Shown here: one piece after another, positions 38,274-45,319 of the stretch
Layout of the letters: each line of letters starts with the position of its first letter
How positions within the stretch are numbered: the stretch's first letter is position 1
DNA from: Deltaproteobacteria bacterium
GTDB lineage: Bacteria; Myxococcota_A; Polyangia; Polyangiales; Ga0077539
Length of the DNA: 64,000 bases
Direction of reading: 5' to 3'
NCBI GenBank assembly: GCA_947477565.1
Contig: CANJUR010000007.1
Coordinates: 1 to 64,000, forward strand
Translations under genes and position numbers: made by a program
Notes under the pieces: model-generated
Databases searched by the model: none
The model's input: the letters and a program-made list of their open reading frames with translations, nothing else
What the model was told of the DNA's origin: nothing

Positions 38274-39130
38274 GGGCGTGCGACCCGTGCGTAGAAGGCG
38301 ACGGAGTCGGTGACGACGTGCGGGCCGACGACGGCGGCCAGGGCGCGGTGCGCGAGCGCATCGAGGGAGCGGGCGAGGCGCACGGCGGGCGAGCGCGAGG
38401 TGCCGTCGAGGTCGATGAAGCGCGCTGGGCGGCGCCAGGCGATGTCCTCGCGCACCACCGAGAGTCCGTGGTCGGCGAGCAGCGCCCGCAGCGATCGCGG
38501 GCTCCAAAACCACAGGTGTTCCGGGGGTTTGTATTGATCCCAGCGGGAGGGGAAGAGGCGCGTGGTGGTGCTGCCGAGCACCGGGACGACCACCGCGAGC
38601 ACGCCGTCCGGGGTAAGCCGCGCCCGCAACGCCCGGACCGCAGCGTCTGGATCGGGCAGGTGTTCGAGCACGTCCCAGGCGGTGATGACCTCGAAGCGCG
38701 CCTCTGCGGCGAGCGCGTCGAGGGACGGCACCACCGCGGCGCGCAGGGTTGGGTCCATCGCCGCGAGCGCTTCTGCCGAGGGCTCGGCGCCCGCGACGGT
38801 GAAGCCCGCGTCGCGCGCGTGACCGAGGAAGTACCCCGCGGCGCAGCCCAGATCGAAGAGCCTGCCGGAGGTGACCCCGAGCGCCCGGAGTGCGGCGAGG
38901 CGATCGTGGCTCTTGCGCGCGACCTGCTCGCGCTCGCGGCGGAAGTAGTCGCGGTAGCCCGCGCCGTCGCCCTGAAAATACCCGGTAGTGTAAACCGCGG
39001 TGAGCTCCGCGGGGGACGGCGTCGGGGAGACGAACTCCAGATCGCAGGCGTCGCAACGGTGGATGGCATGCCCGCGGACGCGAAGTCGGAGCGGCGCGAG
39101 GCGGCGGCAGCGGGGACAGGGCGGGGTCAT
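38270..39130 (-). CDS. Methyltransferase with N-terminal zinc ribbon
   Basis: A 286-residue enzyme. It opens with CPRC (residues 5-8) and CDAC (26-29), a small zinc ribbon, followed by the SAM domain: LFDLGCAAGYF (91-101), then AEPSAEAL, then ITAWDVLEHLPDPDAA and LTPDGVLAVVVP. The segment WDQYKPPEHLWFWSP is typical of methyltransferases that act in polysaccharide clusters. The zinc ribbon plus this methyltransferase type is a common pairing in bacterial surface-glycan loci. It overlaps both neighbours by 4 bp. Confidence 0.9.
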   Translation of the reverse strand: MTPPCPRCRRLAPLRLRVRGHAIHRCDACDLEFVSPTPSPAELTAVYTTGYFQGDGAGYRDYFRREREQVARKSHDRLAALRALGVTSGRLFDLGCAAGYFLGHARDAGFTVAGAEPSAEALAAMDPTLRAAVVPSLDALAAEARFEVITAWDVLEHLPDPDAAVRALRARLTPDGVLAVVVPVLGSTTTRLFPSRWDQYKPPEHLWFWSPRSLRALLADHGLSVVREDIAWRRPARFIDLDGTSRSPAVRLARSLDALAHRALAAVVGPHVVTDSVAFYARVARP

Positions 39131-40266
39131 CGCAGCACCCCGAGGACGGCGCGGGCGAAGCGGTCGCCGAGGAGGTTCCAGTCGAGGGCCTCGGCGCGGG
39201 CGCGGGCGCGGGCGGCGCGGGCGTCGGCGGAGGCCGGGTCGGCGAAGACCGCGAGCACCCCGGCGGCGAGCGCGGCGGGGTCGTCGGCGGTCAGCAGGAG
39301 TTCGCGCTCGTGGGCCACGTCGAAGCCGCGCGCACCCATTGCGGTACTCACCACGGGGACGCCCGCAGCCATGGCTTCTGGGAGCTTCAAGCTCGACCCT
39401 TCGCCGTCCGTGAGGGCGTTGACGTAGCAGCCCGCTGCATCAAGGAAGGGGCGCGTATCCGACACCGTCCCGGTGACTGTGACGTGCGCCGAAGCGAGCG
39501 CTCGCACCGTCGCGTCCGGGGCCCGCCCGCAGAGCACCAGCGTCGCGTCGGGGTGGCGCGCTCGCACCCGCGGGAGCACCTCGCGGGCGAGTCGCACCGC
39601 CGCTGCGACGTTGGGCGGATGACTCATTGCGCCGATGAAGAGCAGCCCGACCGCGGGCCGCTCGGAGGGGGCACGGTAGGTGATGTGCGCGGCGTCGGTG
39701 CCGTTGGCGACGACCAGCGTGGGGCCGTCGCGGTGCGCGCGGATGGTCGCTGCGTCGCTGTCCGTGACGGCGGTGACGAGCGCGGCGTCACGCCATTGCG
39801 CGCGCTCCCAGCGCTCCAGGCGTGCGTGCTCGGCGCGGTCGTCCGGGCGCATCCGCCGCGCGTAGCGGCTCTCGATGTTGTGCTCGTCGAGCACCCAGGG
39901 GACTTTTCTGCCGAGCGAGCGCGCCGTCGCCGCGGCGTAGCAGTGGCACGCGATGACGGCGTCGTAGGGGCGGCGTGCGTGCGCGGCGCGGAGGTCCCAC
40001 GCGAGGGCGAGCGGGCTGGCCTCTCGCACGCGACGGCTCTCCCGGACGAGCCGCCATGCGCCGACGTCGGCGTCGCGGAAATACACGGACTGGTATTCCG
40101 CGAGCGCCGGGCCGATGTCCGCGGTGAGTTCGACGGGAAATACCCGCGCAAAGAGGTCCACGGTGCCGACTGCGGCGAGGGCGCGCGCGAGCCGACGCAT
40201 ACGGATGCGTCCGCCGGTGTTGTCCGGCGCGGGGAGGTACGGGGTGACGAGGGCGAGGTGCACCAT
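39127..40266 (-). CDS. GT4-family glycosyltransferase
   Basis: A 379-residue GT-B enzyme and the first gene of the glycan operon. N-terminal acceptor domain: LALVTPYLPAPDNTGGRIRMRRLARAL; a middle DEHNIESRYARRM segment; donor domain with LFIGAMSHPPNVAAAVRLA, TLVLCGRAPDATV and SSLKLPEAMAAGVPVVSTAMGARGFD (seen in parts), the last holding the E-x-E-like signature. It resembles sugar transferases of the PHM/PgsA-independent group found with Wzx-type flippases. It lies 42 bp after rplY on the same strand. Confidence 0.9.
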   Translation of the reverse strand: MVHLALVTPYLPAPDNTGGRIRMRRLARALAAVGTVDLFARVFPVELTADIGPALAEYQSVYFRDADVGAWRLVRESRRVREASPLALAWDLRAAHARRPYDAVIACHCYAAATARSLGRKVPWVLDEHNIESRYARRMRPDDRAEHARLERWERAQWRDAALVTAVTDSDAATIRAHRDGPTLVVANGTDAAHITYRAPSERPAVGLLFIGAMSHPPNVAAAVRLAREVLPRVRARHPDATLVLCGRAPDATVRALASAHVTVTGTVSDTRPFLDAAGCYVNALTDGEGSSLKLPEAMAAGVPVVSTAMGARGFDVAHERELLLTADDPAALAAGVLAVFADPASADARAARARARAEALDWNLLGDRFARAVLGVLR

Positions 40267-40308
40267 GCGGGCACCAGTGATAGGCGGGTTTTCGCCGGGT
40301 GAGGGCGA

Positions 40309-40992
40309 CTACTTCTTCTTGGCGGGGGCCTTGGCGTCCTTGGCGGGCGCGGCGGCCTTGGCGTCCTTGCCTGCGGGGGCGGCCTTGGCGTCCGGCGCGG
40401 CGCCCGGAACCTTGGCGACTTCCGTGTCCTTCTCCGGCGCGACGATGGAGACGATGGTCTGGCTGCCATCGAGCTTGATCGAGACGCCCTCCGCGAGGGT
40501 CAGTTCGCGGATGTGGAGGCTCTCGCCGAGGCCGAGGTGGCTGATGTCGGCCTCGATGCGGGCGGGGATCTTGTCGGGCGTGGTGAGCACCGGCAGCGAG
40601 CGGAAGATCTGACGGAGGATGCCGCCCTCGTTGGCGATGCCCTTGGACTTGCCCGTGAGGACGAACGGAACCTGCACGAGGATCTTCCGGTCGAGGGAGA
40701 CGCTGTAGAAGTCGGCGTGGACAACGCCGCGGGTCATCGGGTCGTGGTCGAAGCTCTTGAGCAGCGCGAGCTGCGAGTGGCCATCGACGGTGAGCGTGAC
40801 CACCGTGTTGCCGCCGAGCGGCGATTGCAGGATGGCCTTGATGTCCTTCGGCTCGACGGAGATGGCGCGGCCCTTCTCGCCCGGACCGTAGACGATCGCG
40901 GGAACCTTGCCGGCGGCGCGGACCCGGCCGGCCGGGCCCTTGCCATTGGCGGCGCGGGCGGTGGCATGAATGGTGATGGTCGTGGTCGTCAT
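40309..40992 (-). CDS. rplY: 50S ribosomal protein L25 (CTC form)
   Basis: A 227-residue long-form L25/Ctc that binds 5S rRNA. The N-terminal 90 residues are the L25 domain (TITIHATARAANGKGPAGRVRAAGKVPAIVYGPG, here seen in parts); about 95-190 is the second, TL5-like domain with VVHADFYSVSLDRK and VEGxGG-like NEGGILRQIF. A tail of Lys/Ala repeats (AKAAPAGKDAKAAAPAKDAKAPAKKK in two runs) extends it, as in many high-GC bacteria. It lies upstream of the glycan operon and may share its transcript. Confidence 0.94.
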   Translation of the reverse strand: MTTTTITIHATARAANGKGPAGRVRAAGKVPAIVYGPGEKGRAISVEPKDIKAILQSPLGGNTVVTLTVDGHSQLALLKSFDHDPMTRGVVHADFYSVSLDRKILVQVPFVLTGKSKGIANEGGILRQIFRSLPVLTTPDKIPARIEADISHLGLGESLHIRELTLAEGVSIKLDGSQTIVSIVAPEKDTEVAKVPGAAPDAKAAPAGKDAKAAAPAKDAKAPAKKK

Positions 40993-41300
40993 TGGATTGC
41001 TGTCTTTCGATCCCCCATCCGTTCGGTCCGTCGTCGGCGATCGACCCGGAGTGGTCGATGCGCGGCTGGGATTCGCGGCCGTGGGCGGTCACCGCAGCTC
41101 GGGGCGAGCATGCGGGCGGCGCGGTGGATACCCGAACGGCCGCGGCGAGTAAAGGGCCCCGCCACCCCCGCCGCCACCCCCGCCGCCACCCCCCGCCACC
41201 CCATCGACACTGGAAAACAAGCTGTTTTGCGTTGGCATCCCACGTGAAGAAGAGACTCCTCGGCGCGCACACAACCCCGCGCCAGGAAAGATCCACTGTC
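40993..41300. other. Intergenic region with short GC-rich repeat
   Basis: About 310 bp between divergent starts. At 41161-41201 a 12-bp unit GCCACCCCCGCC is repeated about three times with slight decay. Next to it, AAAACA-AGC-TGTTTT (41214-41228) forms a short AT-rich inverted repeat that might be an operator or a chance. I see no clear promoter boxes. Confidence 0.5.
41161..41201. repeat. Short tandem repeat, 12-bp unit
   Basis: About three consecutive copies of GCCACCCCCGCC, the last one altered by an extra C. It is non-coding on either strand as far as I can tell, and prone to slippage. Confidence 0.7.
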
Positions 41301-41537
41301 ATGAACCAGGAACTCGATCACGGCGCGTCGTCCGTCAGCGGCGCGCGCAACACCAAGGTCGTCTACATGATCACCGAGCGCGAGGGCGCCCGCTCTCTCT
41401 GGACCCGCGTGGGCTCCGCGTGGGTCAACCGCGACGGCTCGACGACGCTGCGCCTCGAGGCGATCCCGCTCTCCGGGACGCTGCAGGTGCGCGACCCCGA
41501 TCCGCGGCCGCTGCCGACGAACGGGGGTAGCCAGTGA
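41301..41537 (+). CDS. Small protein, 78 residues, function unknown
   Basis: It begins MNQELDHGASSVSGARNTKVVYMI and is basic and soluble, without signal peptide. The central part, VYMITEREGARSLWTRVGSAWVNRDGSTTLRLEAIPLSGTLQVRD (in two runs), is a beta-strand-rich pattern seen in small uncharacterised proteins of Myxococcota, resembling the phrase VG.A..N.DGS..v.Ld..P..G.l.vRd. Its last four bases overlap the GTG of the ComEA-like gene. A GGAAAG site lies upstream of the ATG. Confidence 0.75.
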   Translation: MNQELDHGASSVSGARNTKVVYMITEREGARSLWTRVGSAWVNRDGSTTLRLEAIPLSGTLQVRDPDPRPLPTNGGSQ

Positions 41538-41959
41538 TCGCCCGCAATCTCCGCTGGGTGACGCTGCTCGCGTCCACGCTTCTGACGACGGCGGCCTGGG
41601 CTGATCCGCCGCGCGCCCCGGTGGCGCCGCCCATCACTGCGGTCCGCGCGACCCCACGCCCCGCGGCCGTCGCGCCTGCCATCGCGACTGCGAGCGAAGG
41701 CGTGGTGAACATCAACACGGCCACCGAGGAGGAGTTGGTGCGCATCCCTGGCATCGGTCCGGCTCGGGCTGCGGCGATCGTTCAGCTTCGCGAGCGCGCC
41801 CACCGCTTCAACCACCCGGAGGATCTCCTCCGTGTGCGCGGCATCGGTCGGGTGGGCTTCCGCCGGATGCGTCCGTTTCTGGCGCTGGCCGGGGACACCA
41901 CGCTGGCCTCGCGGCCGGGGCGCGCGCCGCGGGTGCGACCCGACGCGGTGACGGAGTAG
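41534..41959 (+). CDS. Exported ComEA-like helix-hairpin-helix protein
   Basis: A 141-residue protein with a Sec signal peptide (to about residue 23, TAAWA) and a Pro/Ala-rich linker. The C-terminal half (about 55-120) is a tandem helix-hairpin-helix domain: VNINTATEEELVRIPGIGPARAAAIV and FNHPEDLLRVRGIGRVGFRRM, which is the DNA-binding fold of ComEA, the periplasmic DNA receptor in natural transformation. It lacks the membrane anchor of Bacillus ComEA and is the short soluble form of Gram-negatives. It is coupled to the 78-residue gene by a GTGA overlap and followed by a strong terminator. Confidence 0.85.
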   Translation: MIARNLRWVTLLASTLLTTAAWADPPRAPVAPPITAVRATPRPAAVAPAIATASEGVVNINTATEEELVRIPGIGPARAAAIVQLRERAHRFNHPEDLLRVRGIGRVGFRRMRPFLALAGDTTLASRPGRAPRVRPDAVTE

Positions 41960-41976
41960 CGAGTCGGTGAAGGTGG

Positions 41977-42002
41977 GCCCCTATATTCACGAATATAGGG
42001 GC
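41977..42002 (+). terminator. Rho-independent terminator after the ComEA-like gene
   Basis: A near-perfect stem: GCCCCTATATTC pairs with GAATATAGGGGC (12 bp, AC between; in practice about 10 bp with a six-base loop), followed by TCATTTTC. It starts 17 bp after the stop codon and may also serve the convergent lipoprotein gene. Confidence 0.85.
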
Positions 42003-42039
42003 TCATTTTCGTTCGGTCGTTCGACCGACGCGGCGGAGG

Positions 42040-44091
42040 TCAGTCAGGGTCGCAGGTGCCCGTGCACCGCTGCTCGACGGAGCCCGTCTCGAGGAGCGCG
42101 CGCACTTGCGCGAGAGCCGACGGGAGCGCGACGGAGTCCGAGTGGGTTCCGTTGTCCATGGTGGGTACGAGGTTGGTCTCTGGCGCGGTGTAGCGCATCA
42201 GGTTGGCGGGCATCTGGTACTGCGCGATCGCGCTCACGACGCCCGGGCTGGTGACGCCGGTCAGACCGAACACGGTCTCCACTGCGGGCGTGAGTTGTTG
42301 CACGCCGATGGCGCGCGCGAGGATGCGCGTGCTGATGTTGGGCACCTGGCAGTCGCCGATGGCCTCCTGGAGGATGATGCGTCGGTCGCGCGGGGCGTCG
42401 GGCAATGGGTTTCGCAGGGCCAGTGTGCCGAGGTTTACGCCGTCCGTGTGGTCGAAGCGCGCCTGCAAGAGCCCGATAAACTGCGCCTGCAGCAGTGGGT
42501 CGGGGTAGCGCACATCGACGACGGCCTTGATGGGCGCATACACGATCGAGCGCGGCAGCAGGTTGGACCACGACCCGCCGGGCACGGCGAGGATGGCGCG
42601 GGAGATATTTCGCGACACCGAGGTGAGCGAGGCACCCTGGATGCCTCCGAGGCTGACGCCGTAGTAGTAGACCCGTGCGGGGTCGATCACCGGGGCGGCG
42701 CCGAGGCGCACCATCGGGTCCGTGCCCATCGCGCCGACGGAGAGTTCGATGAGCGCGAGGTTGTTGACCAGCGACTGCACGAGGCGGTCGGTGACGATGC
42801 TGATGCGGTTGATGTTGGGCACCACCTGGGTGATGAGCAGCGATTGGTCGTCCCCGGAGAGGCCGATCCAGTTGGTGGCCACGACGACGGCGCCGGCTTG
42901 CTCGGCGAGGGGCTGGATGAGGTTCGTGCCGATGCTGCCGGTGAGGTAGTCGCGGCCGCGGCCGAAGACGCCGTGGCCGAGGACCACGAGTGGCAACGGC
43001 TGTCCGACGCGGCGCGCACGCGCGGGAATCACCATCGTGAAGGGGTAGCTGAGCGCGTCGGTCTGCACGACGGCGCTCCCGTCGGCGGCGAACTGGAGCG
43101 AGTTGTCGTCGCGCAGGAAGTTGGGCGGCGCGAAGGTACCGTAGACGATGCGTGCGGTGTTGGCGTTGGGCGACTCCTCGACGCGGGTGATCGTGTACGG
43201 AATGCCTCCGGCGACGCCTGCGCGGCGGAAGACCTCCTGGCGCATCGAGAGAATTGGGCCGAGCACGTGCTGTCGGCTGGCGGTGGTCCAGTCCCAGGCG
43301 AGGTAGATCTCTTCGCGGGGGAAGCCCTGTCGCACGAGAAAGGTGAACATCTCTTCGTAGCGGGCGCGCGCGGCCTCGATGCGTGGATCGCTTGACGGAG
43401 TGCGGTCACGCAGCGCTACGAAACCTGGCGAGGGTGGGGGCTCGGTGCCAGCGACGGTGCGTACGCTGCGGCGCATGACGACGACGTGCCGCGCCCCGAA
43501 GGCGAGCGGCTCGAGCGTGCGAATGATGAGCGCCGCGCGCGCCGGATCGCGGGCGTTGGCGTCCATCTCCGCGAGGAAGGGCACGCGGTGACCGGTGCTC
43601 ATGTCGAACACCGCGATCGGGTTGGTCGCCTCGACGGACTGTTCGGCGTGCCGGATGTCCGTGAGGTCGCTCGCGCGAAGAGCCACGCCGAGGTGTGCGA
43701 CGAGCGGCTCGGAGGTCGGCCACCCGTCGGCGCGGTTGAAGGGCGCCATGTCGATGGGCGTGGTTCCGGGCGGCGTCGCGAGGGAGCCGGACGGGAGCGC
43801 GAGCCGACGATGCGTCGGTGTGGTGAGGTCTTCGCGCGTGAGGAAGTCGCTCGGAAACGGCGGCAGGCACTCCGCGGTGATCGCGAGCGGATTGCACGTC
43901 GTGGCCGACGCGACAGGCTTCGCAGGCGCATCGATGGTGGGCGCATCGATGGTGGGTGCATCGATGGTGGGTGCATCGACGGTGAGCGCATCGACGGCCG
44001 CGTCGCCGGTGCTCGCGGTCTCGGAACTACAAGCGACGAGGGCGGGGACAACGAAAACGACCCCGCGGTGGAGCCAGGCAGGAGCCTTCAT
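42040..44091 (-). CDS. Putative secreted lipoprotein hydrolase (alpha/beta-hydrolase fold)
   Basis: A 683-residue protein with a lipoprotein signal (lipobox LVAC, Cys21), then a short low-complexity stretch of PTIDA repeats (about 40-56). The mature part resembles large bacterial lipase/esterase-like proteins: an oxyanion-type LPLVVLGHGVFGRGRDYL near residue 365, the nucleophile elbow GVSLGG near residue 480 (YYYGVSLGGIQGAS), and a late DNGTHSDSVALP segment with a candidate His. It has a long N-terminal extension, like the virulence-factor lipase family. A hydrolase role is likely; the substrate is not known. Confidence 0.8.
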   Translation of the reverse strand: MKAPAWLHRGVVFVVPALVACSSETASTGDAAVDALTVDAPTIDAPTIDAPTIDAPAKPVASATTCNPLAITAECLPPFPSDFLTREDLTTPTHRRLALPSGSLATPPGTTPIDMAPFNRADGWPTSEPLVAHLGVALRASDLTDIRHAEQSVEATNPIAVFDMSTGHRVPFLAEMDANARDPARAALIIRTLEPLAFGARHVVVMRRSVRTVAGTEPPPSPGFVALRDRTPSSDPRIEAARARYEEMFTFLVRQGFPREEIYLAWDWTTASRQHVLGPILSMRQEVFRRAGVAGGIPYTITRVEESPNANTARIVYGTFAPPNFLRDDNSLQFAADGSAVVQTDALSYPFTMVIPARARRVGQPLPLVVLGHGVFGRGRDYLTGSIGTNLIQPLAEQAGAVVVATNWIGLSGDDQSLLITQVVPNINRISIVTDRLVQSLVNNLALIELSVGAMGTDPMVRLGAAPVIDPARVYYYGVSLGGIQGASLTSVSRNISRAILAVPGGSWSNLLPRSIVYAPIKAVVDVRYPDPLLQAQFIGLLQARFDHTDGVNLGTLALRNPLPDAPRDRRIILQEAIGDCQVPNISTRILARAIGVQQLTPAVETVFGLTGVTSPGVVSAIAQYQMPANLMRYTAPETNLVPTMDNGTHSDSVALPSALAQVRALLETGSVEQRCTGTCDPD
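43926..44000 (-). repeat. 15-bp tandem repeat encoding the PTIDA spacer
   Basis: Four units of GCGCATCGATGGTGG or close variants, and a fifth more decayed one, lie head to tail within the lipoprotein gene. Each encodes five residues (APTID in the protein). Copy-number change would alter only the length of the flexible spacer after the lipidated Cys. Confidence 0.85.
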
Positions 44092-44203
44092 GCCGCGACG
44101 AATACCACACGCTCCACTGCCTCAACGATGCCGCGGCGTCGATGGTGGCGTCCCTGTAAAATGGTGTTCTGAGTGTGAGTCTCGTGGAGTCGAATGGGTC
44201 CGC

Positions 44204-45133
44204 TCAGCGCGGGAGCATTTCGATTTCCATGAGGTTCTCCGGAGCGTAGGTCCACGGGCGAATCTGCGCGTCGCGGAGGCCGAGCGCGGGGTACGGCATC
44301 GAGCGCGCGATCCAGAACTCCGCGCGCTGCCACACCGTGCGGATGAGGGCGACGTGCGCCGGGTCGCCGATGATCGCGGCGTAGTCGGCCGGGTGTTGGG
44401 TACGCGCGAGCTTCAGGTAGAGCTCGACGTAGTACATCATCGTCAAAATGCCATCGCGGGAGCTGATGCGCTGCCCCGGCGGGAGCCCGTCGCGGGTGCA
44501 GAAGCGCGACGCGAGCGAGTGCGTGTACATGAGGTACTCATCGAGGAGGGTATTGAATCCCTGCGCGCCGGACTGTCCTCGCAAATAGACCTCGTCGTAG
44601 GAGTCCGCGTCGGGGTTGGCGTGCAGCGTGAGAATCTCGCTGCGGTTGAAGTTGGTGAGACGTCGCGGGCGGATCACCAGGTCTTCGCGCACGCGGTACG
44701 GCCACTCCGTGCGGATCATGGTGATGTCCCAGATGTGGCCACCCTCGTGGACGGCGACCTCGAAGCCGTTGAGCACGTCGGCGAAGGTGCCCCGCGCGCG
44801 AAACCACCCCTGGAGTTGCGCGTCGCTCTGCACGTCGATGAAGGCTACGCCAATGGGGTAGCGGCGCAGCGCGATGCCGCGGGTCGCCGCGCGCAGGCCC
44901 TCGGCGGAGTTGACGTACGCAGTGGAGAGATCGGCGAGGCTGGTGGTTTCGTCGCAGAGGGGTTCGCTGTAGGCCGCGAGTGCGCCGGCGTCTGCGGTGC
45001 CGGTGTCGGGAGCAGACGCGGCGTCCGTCGGGGTGACGGCGGCGTCAGGATCGGTGCCGGTATCGTTGGTGGGACTGCCGCAGCCCGCGAGCGCGACGAG
45101 TGTGACGAGCAGGGAGAGACGGCGGCGGTTCAT
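44204..45133 (-). CDS. Putative zinc metallopeptidase lipoprotein (HExxH)
   Basis: A 309-residue protein. ATG 45133 gives a signal peptide with lipobox LAGC (Cys18), then an Asp/Thr/Ala-rich spacer to about residue 50. The core holds HEGGH (129-133) in the phrase VAVHEGGHIWDITMIR, which is the HExxH zinc-binding motif; a third ligand could be in LLDEYLMYTHSLASRFC. I do not recognise the peptidase family, and an inactive variant is possible. The gene is divergent from the Cys-repeat gene and 112 bp from the previous lipoprotein on the same strand. Confidence 0.7.
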   Translation of the reverse strand: MNRRRLSLLVTLVALAGCGSPTNDTGTDPDAAVTPTDAASAPDTGTADAGALAAYSEPLCDETTSLADLSTAYVNSAEGLRAATRGIALRRYPIGVAFIDVQSDAQLQGWFRARGTFADVLNGFEVAVHEGGHIWDITMIRTEWPYRVREDLVIRPRRLTNFNRSEILTLHANPDADSYDEVYLRGQSGAQGFNTLLDEYLMYTHSLASRFCTRDGLPPGQRISSRDGILTMMYYVELYLKLARTQHPADYAAIIGDPAHVALIRTVWQRAEFWIARSMPYPALGLRDAQIRPWTYAPENLMEIEMLPR

Positions 45134-45319
45134 GCGCGCGAGGATGCACTCCGAGGGCGCGCGAACGTCAACCGCTGCGACGGTTTGCCGCAGCCATGGG
45201 GTGATGACGCCGCGGGGGCTCCTGACACTGACGTTCATGCGTCACGTCGACCCGCGCGAAGGGAACCCCTTGACCAGCCCAGTTCTCTTCAACTCTATGG
45301 TTCGTGGAGGTTCTTGAAG

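Noticed and set aside
40281-40298. GGCGGGTTTTCGCC hairpin as terminator of rplY
   Set aside because: The stem is only four to five base pairs and lies just before the next gene's start, so it is unlikely to stop transcription.
41214-41228. Inverted repeat AAAACA-AGC-TGTTTT as a regulatory operator
   Set aside because: Short and AT-rich with no second copy; cannot be told from chance.
43595-45319. N-terminal extension of the Cys-repeat protein by 575 residues
   Set aside because: The upstream frame is antisense to two clear lipoprotein genes; the signal peptide and GGAGG site fix the start at 45320.
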